Positions 22,201-33,095 of a stretch of 64,000 nt of DNA are shown here, piece by piece; the stretch's first letter is position 1, and each line of letters starts with the position of its first letter. Below the pieces are notes generated by a model. The model had not been told where the DNA came from. It saw nothing but the letters and a program-made list of their open reading frames with translations, and searched no databases. The DNA is from Siderastrea radians. Lineage: Eukaryota > Cnidaria > Anthozoa > Scleractinia > Rhizangiidae. The position numbers and the translations under genes were made by a program. The stretch spans positions 35,480,614 through 35,544,613 of the forward strand of contig OZ024894.1 in the NCBI GenBank assembly GCA_964017195.1. The letters run 5' to 3'.

Positions 22201-24965
22201 TGGAAAAGAAAATGAAAACTGACTCCATAAAGTCCACTTGAGGTGTTTTCTACAAGTGTTTCTTCCTCAATATGTTGTTCATTTAATGGTAGTGTCTTGT
22301 CGTCTTCCAAAATAGAGAACTGTACAGTGCTTCCATACCGTCTGTTGGATTGGTTTCACATTCTACGAACAGCGCACATCAAAGAAGAAATGATCACCAA
22401 AGGCTTATCACTGCCCAAACTTGGAGAGGTTATACCACACATGAAGCTGAGAGAAGCAAAGATGCCTTTCCCATCTGGTAGGCAGCTATTTTACTCCTAC
22501 AACTTTCCGTTTTGAAAACAGGGACTGCATGAATAAATCGGTAATATTACTGATCTATTCACCACCAAACTGAGCATTTAGCATCTTTCTGGTCTGTCAT
22601 CATGGAAGAAATCATAAACCTAGGAAGTGTAGATAAAGACTCATTGACGGTAATCTTCACAGTTTTGAATCAACTTAGATCAGCCAACTCTCTTGTCTTA
22701 CATGTAATGTGCCAGTTCGTCTAAAACACTGATTTCACGCATACAGACAGTTCCTTGTGCTTGATCCACAATCAAGGCTAAAATAGTCCTAATGGTTTAA
22801 TCAATCCAGGTTAAAAAGAGGGAATTTCCTATGCCACTCATGCTGGTTGGACAAGTACTGCATATGTGTTCAAGTTGTTATGAAGCTGCCCTCCAAGCTG
22901 TTTTCTGGGATATCTTTAGAAGCGAATATAACAATAATAATAATAACAATAATAATAATAATAATTATAATAATAATAATAATAATAATAATAGTAAGCA
23001 AATATTTTAACAGGATAACCCTTCAGTGCAAGAGCACTGTTATTGATAGGGTCCTGGTAACATAAAAGCCTAAAAAAATCTAAAATCTAAAAACTAGAGT
23101 TTAAGTCTAATCTAAGGACTAAAATCTAAAAATAAAAATTTAATGAAATAAATGAGGATAAAAAATTTCTTCAATGCATGCAGAGCTTTTTAGCACTCCA
23201 AAGATACAAATGTCACAATAAAAGTTGACAGGTATGTTTGTTATTGTTGTTTCTTGACAGGCTTTGAACAAGAAACTTGCCGGGAACCAATCCACACTGT
23301 GTTCCGCTATGTTTTTGATCAAAACATGGATGGTGTGTTGGATGATTCTGAGCTGGCAGATGTTTATGAGGCCGAGCCTTGCATGAGAGAATTCTTCAAG
23401 AAGTGTGCCAAAGGAAAGGACACTTTCACGGAGGCTGAATTTTGCAGTTGCTTCACCACAGTTGGTACGAAATTACAATATAAAATGTCTAGTATGTAGT
23501 TATCAGAGGTAAAAAATATAGTTCATTTTGTTACCTTCAGTCGACAATGTCACGTTAATGTAACACTGTTATGTTATGCAGTTGAAAGTGTGACATAGCA
23601 ATTCTACTCCATTGCATAGATTTCAAACACATAATACAATTTCACAGCAAACTTACATGTAGCTTAAATATCTCTTGTGGATTCCATTTGAGAAGAAAGG
23701 AGTGGCGCGGTCGTTTGGGGTATGCAAACTTTCCAAACGCTGTGAAGTCATGAAGACTTAACAACACTAGAGTGGATGCAAGTTTGAAAAAGTGGTTATG
23801 TTTTTGAATATGCCATTCAAGGGAAACTTTACGTGTTTCCTTGGTGATCAAGAATGGCCTCAGTATGAGGGTTAGTTTGCAGGAAATAAACTCAAGGACA
23901 CAAGTGAACTTGAGTTGTTTTCATGGAAGCCATCCTTGAAATCCGATCAGACAATTGATCTCTGTGTGCACATGTACAATGGTCACCTTTTTGCGCTTTG
24001 TGCTGTACACTTGCATTTGCCAGTTGCAATGCCATTGTGCAAGCAAGCAAAAATACCACCATTTGGAGGCATTGCCAAGGAAACAAACAGATGATTCATC
24101 ACTTAATTTAATCTTATAGAACCACCTTGTTTCCACAAGTTGCGCAATAATTTGCCATATCTGCTTGTGAGAGGAGAACCACACCCAGTTCCTGGTGTTT
24201 ACACTCCATCATGCGACCAAGACGGCTATTATCTGCCACGCCAGTGCAAAGCTGTGGACAGGGATGGCAACAAGGAATGCTGGTGTGTGGACAGGCATGG
24301 CACTAAGATCGAAGGACTAACCGAGTGTGGTAAGTGCATCTGGCTGTGTTGCACAAATTTGATTACCGTTGACTCCCGATAACTCGAAGCTCACGCTAAC
24401 TCAAACCAATATTGATTTCCCCTGGATTTGCTCCATACATTTACTGTAATTTTACCCTCAATAACTTGAACCCTCGATAACTCAGACCTTTTTTTATTTC
24501 CCTTGAAGGTTCGAGTTATCGGGAGTCAACTGTAGTTGAAATGTGTTGTTCTAGAAAATGTCCATACTCCCCAACAGAAGATTTTTGGATTAAGCCCATC
24601 ACTCGTTTTTTACATCTTAATGTTCACAATTTTAGTGGCAAAGAAATGAATGTGGTCAAATAATTGTATTTTTACAAAATTTTGAAGCCTTTCAGCAAGT
24701 CACAAAATATAAAGCCTTGCAAAATACTGGCCTGCCAATTTTGCAAAATTAAGTTCTTGATAAGTAATCACAAAATTAGTGGTATTAAGGAAAAAGAAAA
24801 CAAGTTTTGTTTGTTGCTGTACTATTTAGCCTTGTGATACTTGTTTGTGCAGTCACACTTCTTGGTAGAATAAAGACTTGAACTATTCACCTTGCTATTG
24901 AATCTCTGTTGTGCTTGTTTGCAGTGGACAACACTGAACCGCCTGCCCCAGAGGAACACAAGTAA
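19264..24965 (+). CDS. Secreted EF-hand plus thyroglobulin type-1 protein (198 aa, 5 exons; testican/SPARC-related)
   Basis: Coding exons: 19264-19326, 21849-21927, 23261-23464, 24120-24329 and 24925-24965. Exon 1 gives MKTLWILALCCLTVLVVDA, a signal peptide. Residues 22-47 are Lys/His/Trp-rich and basic. Residues 48-115 form a SPARC-like calcium-binding module: a canonical EF-hand loop runs from D67 to E78 (DQNMDGVLDDSE); it is followed by EPC at 86-88 and a degenerate second loop (KGKDTFTEAEF). Residues 119-185 form a thyroglobulin type-1 domain with Cys 119, 147, 158, 169, 171 and 185, including the hallmark CWCVDRHG. The tail VDNTEPPAPEEHK is acidic. Domain order matches testicans (SPOCK) without the Kazal module. 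Such proteins are extracellular; Tg-1 domains often inhibit cysteine proteases or bind matrix partners. It neighbours another Tg-1 gene at 28897-30938. Exact orthology is unsettled. Confidence 0.88.
20180..20847. mobile_element. TIR element with repeated GCTTATTCGAGGAG motifs, in intron 1
   Basis: The ends are imperfect inverted repeats: TATTTGATCGAATAAACGCCC-like at 20180 (first 20 bases TATTTGATCGAATAAACGCC) and, inverted, TATAATTGATCGAAAAAGCA at 20847. Both subterminal regions carry several copies of a CTTATTCGAGGAGGGG-like motif. No coding potential is seen. Nonautonomous; superfamily not determined. Confidence 0.55.
21211..21394. mobile_element. Palindromic MITE, 184 bp, in intron 1
   Basis: Starts CTAGACTACGAGCAGTCTCT and ends with its inverse AGAGACTGCTCGTAGTCTAG. 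Pairing continues inward through GGGATAGT/ACTATCCC and CGAGCGAAAC/GTTTCGCTC, so nearly the whole element can fold back. Confidence 0.75.
22931..22993. repeat. (AAT)n microsatellite
   Basis: About 20 AAT/TAA units with a few interruptions, in intron 2 of the EF-hand/Tg-1 gene. Confidence 0.9.
24366..24532. mobile_element. Pogo-like MITE, 167 bp
   Basis: The left end CCGTTGACTCCCGATAACTC and right end GAGTTATCGGGAGTCAACTG are inverted repeats, flanked by TA at 24364-24365 and 24533-24534. Additional AACTCGAA/AACTTGAA motifs lie inside. It occupies intron 4 of the EF-hand/Tg-1 gene, 36 bases after the exon 4 donor. Confidence 0.78.
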
Positions 24966-25274
24966 CCTGCTGTGAAGCCATCCAAATGAATTACAGAGGA
25001 AATGCACTCTTCAACATAATTAATTATTCTGCTACTTCTAAATTTTAATATTGGACTAATGTAATCATTAGCGATAGCATCTGTAATTATCTTTGAATTT
25101 TATTTTTGAAAAAATTTTGGATAGATTTTTGGCCTCAGTCACATCAACTCAAATTCGCCTGTTTAGATGAACTAGATTTGAAAAATGTCCACAGTTTTCT
25201 GGTAGTCCTGGAACCATCGTGTTAATAGCCGTTATTTTATTAGCTTTTATGAATTCAAGCTTTGGTGTAGCGTA

Positions 25275-26683
25275 CAGTGTGTTGCCCAGTTTTCGTACAC
25301 TTTAGTTTGTAATCGCTATTAATATCTTTTCGTCTGCCAGATGAAAAATCCTGAAATTTCTTTTAAAGATAGCCCATTTACTTAGCTTCAATATATTGAA
25401 CGACTGACCGCTTGATCGACGTATGTTCAAAATTATGCCATTTTTCCCAAAACTCCTAAGTTGCCCAGTCTTCGTACACCTGGCCCAGTTTTCGTACATC
25501 GACAAAACAACATTTCTCCAAGAAAACGCTCGACACAAACTGATACGTCAGCCACCCTGCTGAGTGCTTATCGTGTTTTCTCTTCGATTTGTGAATAAAT
25601 ATTGGCTTAACGACCAATGTTTGGTGTACAAAGCAAATGGTTATTCGGAGGGTGGATGTTTAATCGATCCTGCAGTGTTGATTTTTTGGTCCCTCACTTT
25701 TAGGCGGCTTTTCTTACGCTCAATCCACTGTCTCGTACGTCATTTACTGCCTTGGTAAAGGTAGTTGACAGGTTACTATTCTGCGTATTACAACTGTTAA
25801 GAAATGGCCTGTATAAGATTCGACGTTTTCCTTCCGTTTCCGCTTGCGCCTTTAGAATAGCAAACGTTTTACTTCCGTTTCCGCTTACGCTTGCTTTTCT
25901 TAGCTACTTTTGTAAATGTTTATAAGAATCGCAACGGAGTGAAAAAAAATCGGTAAAACCGGTAAACTAACGATATTTCAAGATGTATGTCAACATTCTA
26001 TGTATAGACATCTACCTTAGTTAATTATTTGACGATTTAGATTGTTTGTGTGGGATTAAGTTTATTAAATATTCGTGACCTTTGCATGACCTGGATGTAA
26101 AGCGTCGCTGTTGTACCACAACAAATACATGTAGTGTATCGTACTTTGTAGGGATTATTGTGTAATCTTTGCTGCACTTGCGACTTATTAGTTTTCGAAC
26201 AGTAAAGTGTTAAATTCAGTTCTTTAACGTATTTAAAAATAGGTTTTAAGAAAGGCGCAGCTAAGTGTACGAAAACTGGCACAGCAGGTCGAAATATATG
26301 CAAAAATTCTCACCGCTAAAATTCAGGAGCAGTTAAATTTAAGCTAGCGTTGAAAGTTTTTCCATTCACTTTCATCTTTTATCCATCATCTGTCCAAAAC
26401 TCACGAGGTTCCTTGCAAATTTACCTACAAAACGGGCTATTTGTTCATCTACAATACCTTTACTGTGCAGTGAAAAGTACAAATATTAGCCGCTTAACTT
26501 TTACTCACCTCGAAAGAAATTGTCCGCACTGACCTGCTTATTGGCCAAAAAGCCCGGCAAAACCGGCAATTTATAGCTGAAATGTTCCTTTTATTTTTGG
26601 AATTCTTCGGTTGACGAAGATTTAAATGGCCGACGAAAATAATCAAATAAAGTTCTTTTGTACGAAAACTGGGCAACATACTG
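25275..26683. mobile_element. Pogo/Tc1-like element, 1.4 kb, TA target duplication
   Basis: The ends CAGTGTGTTGCCCAGTTTTC and GAAAACTGGGCAACATACTG are inverted repeats flanked by TA (25273-25274, 26684-26685). Extra copies of the CCAGTTTTCGTAC motif occur inside, at about 25465-25500 and inverted at about 26268-26280, forming subterminal repeats. No intact transposase frame is present, so it is nonautonomous or decayed. It lies about 300 bases downstream of the EF-hand/Tg-1 stop codon. Confidence 0.78.
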
Positions 26684-26685
26684 TA

Positions 26686-28796
26686 AGGTATCCAGCTGCG
26701 CCCAGATTTGTCTTTCAAATAAAATATATATTTTTGAAGTTTTTAGTTAATAATGCACAGTGGTAAATCGTGATATAATTCTAAGCTGGCCTAGGGTTTG
26801 ACTGTAAAGGACTGTGAGGTGAAGTCATCGACGATTTTTCGCTTCACTGAAATTAACAGAAGTAAAGTAAAAAGAATTTGCCTGATGCTTGTAGATGACT
26901 TTCTGACTTGAACATAGGAGGTGGGCTTTCCCTCCTACATATATAAGATGGCACTGGATCACAAAAATACCGGGCATTTCACGTTACGTTTTCGGGACTG
27001 GATGTACACACAGGTCAAGCCTAAAGAAAAACAGATTACTGCAAATTCCATTGAATGTCACGGATGATTCTGGTCATTTCATATTTCGCAGCAGAAATTC
27101 TGAAAAAATTTCAGTACACTTCTCACTGAAAATGCCAGGTATTTCTGAGATACGGTCACAAAGAACAATGCATACGGGTTGTAAAATGACAAGAAGATTC
27201 TAATAAAGACGGTGTTGGGTTAAGGATTAGTAAAACTTGACTAGTGTAACATACCATGCAACGGAAAAACGGGCAATTTTGTTGTTGTCCGGCAATCGTT
27301 GCAAAAGGTAGAACCGAGTTCTACTTTCCCAAATTATGGGGCGACGAAATATTGCGGGAATTGATCGTTGCGTAGACAAGTAGAACGAGCAGCCTCCCCT
27401 TCACTCCCAGAGTCAGTTATGGAGACATTTAAGCTTCTAGCTTTTCAGTCTGTGGATGAAATCATATGGTGTGACCATTCAAATGAAACCTCTTTAGCAG
27501 TACTTTTACACGGTACTATTTATATTGACGTATTTTACAAAAAGAAATTTGAAATTTGTCTTAAATTTGGATTTTAGGCACCCTTGAGAGTAAGGGTCAT
27601 GTGACACCAATAATTTTCATTCTCCCTGTCTATATATAGATGATTTGATTCAGAAGTGAAGAAAATGCATACATTTCTTCGCCAAGAAGTAAACAAAAAA
27701 CACAAACAGCACCACAAGTAAGTATTGCTCAACGCCGGTTTTCATTAGTGAATTTGTGAACTAAAAAGATACAACCGCCTTCTTCATTATATATAACAAG
27801 CTAACAGTAAAGACGCGTTCTATGTGTAGCTCTCATTTAAATGGTCCTATGTTAGGATTTTGTCCACAGAATCAACTGTTAAAATGAATTTGCACAGGAA
27901 AATAAACAGCACTCTTCTAGTCGCTTCCCATACGTGTCTTTGTGGGACGGCAAAACTTCTCCGTTTTCTTGGTTAAGAACATCCCTGAACTAGAGGAGTT
28001 TTGAAACCGTCGAGAAATAACTTTGATGTCATCGTCGTCGTCCCACGTATGACTTAACAGGGAAAAAGGGAATTAACATTTTTAGTTTACTGTCGAGTTT
28101 AAAGCACGTATCCGCCATGCAAACGTGACGGTAAAAATTTACGATGTTTGCATGGAGCGACTGATGATAACTAAAATTCAGAACAAGCAAGCAGCTGTCG
28201 GTGGCATGGGTACCTGGGCAAAGCAGGGGTCTAGTTTAATGCAACCACTGCACGTGCACTGCAGTTCAAGTTCGTTCACGTATTGAGGAAAAATACATGC
28301 CATGATCTTAGTTTTAAGAGCTGATCCCTAGAAAGGGATGGGGGGTGACGGTTACAAAATCAGACCACGCAAGTTTTCTTGTGTTATGGCATGACTCGTG
28401 GCTGTCCTTGTCATGTAGCAAATCCCTGCGAGCAAATCACGTTACACCGAAAACAGCCAATTCATATTTCACACCAAACGACCTGGCAATTTTCTGCTTA
28501 CAAAAGTACTCTTACCCGACCAACCTCTTAGAATTTCAAGAGAGTTTTGACCGCATTTCAAATTGGTTTTTGTGGGTAGTTTATTGACCAAACGTTGAAC
28601 CAAAGCTACTTCTTTTCAAGAGGAACTTGCTTGAAACTTCGAAGCTCACTCATGATTGAGAGTGGAAGCCTATATGTGATTACATGTTCGTTTGTGATTA
28701 GCTTAACGAAATTCCCAAAGTATCAATAAACAGTCTGATAAAGTGTATGACATATGCACTCTTGCAGCGGGCGTAAACTCGGCATTTCCGGTGAAT
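26686..28796. other. Intergenic region upstream of the Kunitz/Tg-1 gene
   Basis: No certain gene. A TATA-like CTATATATAGA at 27630-27640 precedes a tiny open segment at 27666 followed by GTAAGT, which could be an alternative 5' exon of the downstream gene. A copy of the dispersed GTGACCATTCAAATGAAA repeat lies at 27445-27530. The rest shows nothing recognised. Confidence 0.4.
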
Positions 28797-28850
28797 CTTC
28801 CGGAAGCTTTTGATAATGACGTCACGATGTCAAATATGCCATATATATCG
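28797..28850 (+). promoter_or_regulatory. Core promoter of the Kunitz/Tg-1 gene: CRE, TATA and ETS-like site
   Basis: A perfect palindromic cAMP-response element TGACGTCA lies at 28817-28824 and a TATA-like CATATATAT at about 28840-28848, some 50 bases before the ATG at 28897. TTCCGGAAG, an ETS-like motif, lies at about 28797-28805. Spacing fits transcription starting at about 28870. Consensus-based inference. Confidence 0.5.
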
Positions 28851-28896
28851 GTGAAGGTTCCTGCGATATGATACATGATACAAGAAAACTTACAAG

Positions 28897-30938
28897 ATGG
28901 CGACGAAGAATTTTGTTTATTTTCTGTGCCTGTGTTCCCTTCTCGTAAGTTTGCTACAAATTTTCTTCCCGCAATGAGTTCCTTTCCTACTTGCTTATAT
29001 GTTTTTCTTACTATTTCCGATGTCCCTTTCTTTCTAGATCAGTGGAGTCAAAAGCGACGAAGAAGATTTTTCAGGTAACCAAAGAACTACACGAGCTTAC
29101 GTGCAGGCTTGCTTGCGTTTGTCGCGAATGCAAAAGTACAGATACAGTTGTTAAGCAGGTTTAAAGGAACAAGAACTGATTTGATATGTGAAAGTACAAG
29201 CTATGGTGAAATTTCGATACCATATTATTTAAACGTAAATGATGGTCCATCGTGTTTGGTCTCTTGTCTTGCATTGACGCCGTATAACTTCGTTGATGTT
29301 TTTCTTTTGTGGTTCAACCCCTTGAGATTAATGCCGGGCTCTTTTTCTTTCACCGAAGTGCAACATTCAACATAGCGTGATACAACAGTTGGTAGGAGTT
29401 TCTTTAAGCTCACAAAACATCCCCAAAGTTTGAATATCAACTGATGTAACATGCACATTAGCCCTGGTTCAAAAACTGAATGTGGGTTTGGGCTGAAACT
29501 GAGTGAGTTTGCGAAATTCACAGTTTTATTAGCCAAGTTATACTGAATTTGATAAGGCATAAACATTGTGCACCACTTGAATTGAACCTTATAAATCTCA
29601 GCCAGTCACGCTTTCAAAAGAGAGGTTTTCCTTTGTGGAGGCTAAAAAAATGAAAAAATAAAAATAAACAAAATAAAATAAAAAGTGAAAAATTGAAAAT
29701 AAAAACTCTCTCTCTCTCTCTATTTCTTTTTGTACTGACTTCATTTGTGCATGCATCTGTGTTATAGATCCTGTAGAGTGTCACGTCAAAGCAAAGTCCG
29801 GTCCTTGCATGGCCTATTTACCAAGATGGTACTTTAATGCTTCATGGAATAATTGCACCAAATTTTTGTATGGAGGCTGTCAAGGAAATGGAAACAATTT
29901 TAAATCAAAGAAGGAATGTGAGGAAAAATGCCTACATGTTCAACAAGGTGAGTCGGTGGCAAATTATGTTACGTTATTTTCAATTATCCTTAGTAAATCT
30001 CAAAAATTAGAGAACTCTACAGTCTTGTCATGTCTAAGTCCAGTTTATTTTTGTGATGGCTTGTAACTAACAATAAAATCACTGTTCACGAAACTTAAAA
30101 ACTTGATTCACATTTCGCTGACATTAATACATGAAGGTCAAGATCAATACCAGATCTGATCAAGCTTCACGACAAAAAAAGTAGTCAAGAGTGCTTTAAA
30201 ATGGCCAAGCTTTCAGGTGGTTAAATGACTTTAAAGGCCCTAAGGTACCTTTTAAAACAGCTGCTCAAAAGGCATGACATTAATGAGACATTTTACGAGA
30301 TTTAGTAATTATGGACTCTCAGCCATATGTTACTGCTTTTTTACACTTTCTGAATGCTAGTACCTCCTGTGGTAACAGTTTGATAATGCTTTTGCTTGAT
30401 GTCTGTCTATGTTTTCATAGTTTGAACTTTGTAGATTTTGTCTCATTGGCCACAAGTATTAAGTAGAAGGCAAGGCTTCCCCCCCCCCCTCCCCAGCTTC
30501 TTGAAATTCTTCAACCTCCCATAAGTGGACAGCAAAGGATGCTTGGTCCCAAGGCAAGACTGAGTTATGGGGGGATCGACTGTAGCTCAATTGTTGGTTA
30601 TTACTCAAACTTCTATAAAGTACAGGGAAGATCAATCACTTAATTAATCACTTGTATTTCTTTCAGGTGAAGAAGGCCTTGAGTCTTCCCATGGTCCAGT
30701 GGGCCCCTGCATTGAATCAAAGAAGTTAAAATCAAGATTAGATGCCCTCTTGTTTCGTGGATTCCGCATTCGACATTCCAGATACACTCCAGCCTGTGAT
30801 GCTGAGGGCTATTATAAACCAATGCAGTGCAGACACAGGGGGCAAAACTGTTGGTGTGTGGATCGCTGGGGGAACAGAATTAAAGATAGCGAGGAAAGAC
30901 ACACAAGAGGAGCTGCTGATGAGCTGGACTGCAGTTAA
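28897..30938 (+). CDS. Secreted Kunitz/BPTI plus thyroglobulin type-1 protein (178 aa, 4 exons)
   Basis: Coding exons: 28897-28944, 29038-29074, 29768-29947 and 30667-30938. Exon 1 gives the hydrophobic leader MATKNFVYFLCLCSLL. Exon 3 is a Kunitz/BPTI domain (residues 33-83) with all six cysteines at canonical spacing (33, 42, 58, 66, 79, 83) and GPCMAYLPRWYFN, so the expected P1 residue is Met43 rather than the Lys/Arg of trypsin inhibitors. Exon 4 is a thyroglobulin type-1 domain (Cys 103, 132, 143, 150, 152, 177) with CWCVDRWG. Both modules are commonly protease inhibitors, serine and cysteine class respectively, so a dual extracellular inhibitor is the natural inference. A 3' UTR intron appears to run from 30952 (GTGGGT) to 31499 (TTTCAG). 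The shared phase-1 Tg-1 exon links it to the 19264-24965 gene. Kunitz folds also occur in cnidarian venoms, but nothing here shows a toxin role. Confidence 0.9.
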
Positions 30939-31499
30939 AATTTAATAACAGGTGGGTACGTTTTTCTTAAAATGCCCATAAGAACAGGATTATTTTGGTA
31001 CTATTCAACTTGTCCTTCATTCTGTTGTTTTGTGTGCGGTAGAACAAGCCAATTTCCTGAAATCTGGCAAGGTGTACAAAATTTATGAGATTAGCTCTAT
31101 CAAAAAGTTTTCATCATAAAGTGAATAAATTTTAGTGAGTTAGGAACTGCTGTTTATGGTAGTTATATGGCGCATCAAGGTAGTACCACACTATACCTCC
31201 TATGCGATTGTATCAAATATAAATTGGTAACCTGTTAGCTTGATATTCTGTTTGAAAATGCACTCTTGAGGCATAAAATGAGGGTAGGCAGGTATGGCAG
31301 AGCCAAGCAAATGGGAAGGGGCTATCATACCCATATCTTCTCTTCAATTATATTGAAAATTTTTGTGAAGGTGCTTTGCAGTTTTTCAGTTCCCTGCTTA
31401 AAATTCCACACCACGTTCACTGTTGATTAATTTATTGATGTACATGTAGCTTAACTCGCAGTCATTTTGTTCTTTTGTTTCTGTTTCAGAATCTGACGA

Positions 31500-31532
31500 T
31501 CAGCTGGAAAGAATGTATACAGACAGAATAAA
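31500..31532 (+). promoter_or_regulatory. 3' UTR exon and AATAAA signal of the Kunitz/Tg-1 gene
   Basis: The sequence following the TTTCAG acceptor at 31499 contains AATAAA at 31527-31532, a plausible poly(A) signal for the spliced 3' UTR. Based on consensus only. Confidence 0.5.
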
Positions 31533-33095
31533 GGAAAGATTGTAATATTATAGCATTTGAGTTTATAGAAACTGCATTTTTTATTTTTGAAACTTCCTTT
31601 TTTTGTATGATGATGCACACTGTATTTGTTTAGTCTATACAGCCGCTAATGTGACCCTTAATTTTAACCAGTGTAACAGGAATTTTAAAAGTGTTTTTGT
31701 TCAGCATATTATTGCTTTTCTGAAGAAATAATCATTTTTAAGATGGATAATGTAAGTTCGGTTTGTACTTTTTGTGCGCTAGATTCTTTGTTAAGATTTT
31801 GTAATCAAATGTAAACTACTTATCAGAAGCCCGTATTTTAGTCGAAAGGCTCGGCGGGAAAAAATCAGCACATTTTACGATTGGGTCTTGAAAACCAAAT
31901 GGCTCCAAATTAGCTCTTCTTTGCAATACAGGCGGCTTATCGTTCAAAGACTTGAATCATTACTTTTTCTGTCTTGAAAACTAAAGAATCAAGATTCCTC
32001 CTTTGTTTTATTGGGTGCTTGGGTTTTTATCCAAACTATCAGAAGGACTCTTTTCTGATTAAAAAACAAAATATGGTGGAACTGTTTTCTTACATGGCTT
32101 GTCTGTACGCGAAAGAAGAACTAGTTCAGAGTAGTTTAAATTTCAAAGCCAAATCGTCACTTCGTTTTTGTCACTTACGCAGTTTTCCGTTGCGTTGTTT
32201 GGTTGACTTTGTATTTTATCCAGTTAGTCTGTTGTTTAAATTATGTACGACACGTTAACTTTTTCGGTTAGAGAGAGACTACCATATTCATTCATTTAGT
32301 TTGTGAAACAAGAACTACACTATTAACATTGTTTTGTATATAAACAAAGAAAAATAAAACAATTTGATATGACGAATACTATAAAGTCTCGAGCTCGCAA
32401 TCTGAAGAGGGGATTTTTTAGGGCTAGATCGTCAATGAAGCCAATTTCAACCTGTTTTCAAACACATGCCGCTTACATCCTCTTACAATGTACTTCGTTT
32501 TACGCGTATTTTAAAACAATTCACATCTATTTGAAACTTGTATTTACCACAAATCCAATTCATCGGTTTCAAATATTGGAAACATAGGCCAACTACTCCG
32601 ACAGTATTCGCACATATAAATAGCTTGTAATACTGAAAGAGAGAAAAAAGTTAATTTCTCTCCTATTAGCTTGCGTCATCTATTTTCAGTATCATTAAGA
32701 CACCATGATCAACTGAGGCCTAACAATAATGATATAATTTTGTTAAAGTGTCTATCGTAGGGAAAAAGGGAAATCGCCATGGCATTGCTCCTTTAAAAGC
32801 ACTGAGGAGCCCGATGCCCCAGGAAGTTCCCAATTGCGTCAGCATCCACTCCATTGGGCAGTTTATAAATCTTTCTTTAAAGCGTGCTGTTTTAAGCCGT
32901 GTTTAATCGTTTTGACAGAATGTGTTCAAAGACTCGAGGTCACCTTTTTGGATTAGCCAATAGGCCATGTTTTGTTTGGAAAGAATTCCATTCACGAGAA
33001 GGGTGATGAGCTTGACTAGTATCACGCAGCGTTATTTTTTGAGTGCCAAGTTTTTATCACCATTTTCTGAGGCTTGCTACTGAAGAGCAGCCAAA
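31533..33095. other. Intergenic, no supported gene
   Basis: AT-rich sequence between the Kunitz/Tg-1 gene and the collagen-Ig gene. Short frames lack family resemblance or splice support. Its last few hundred bases must hold the promoter of the gene starting at 33096. Confidence 0.5.
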
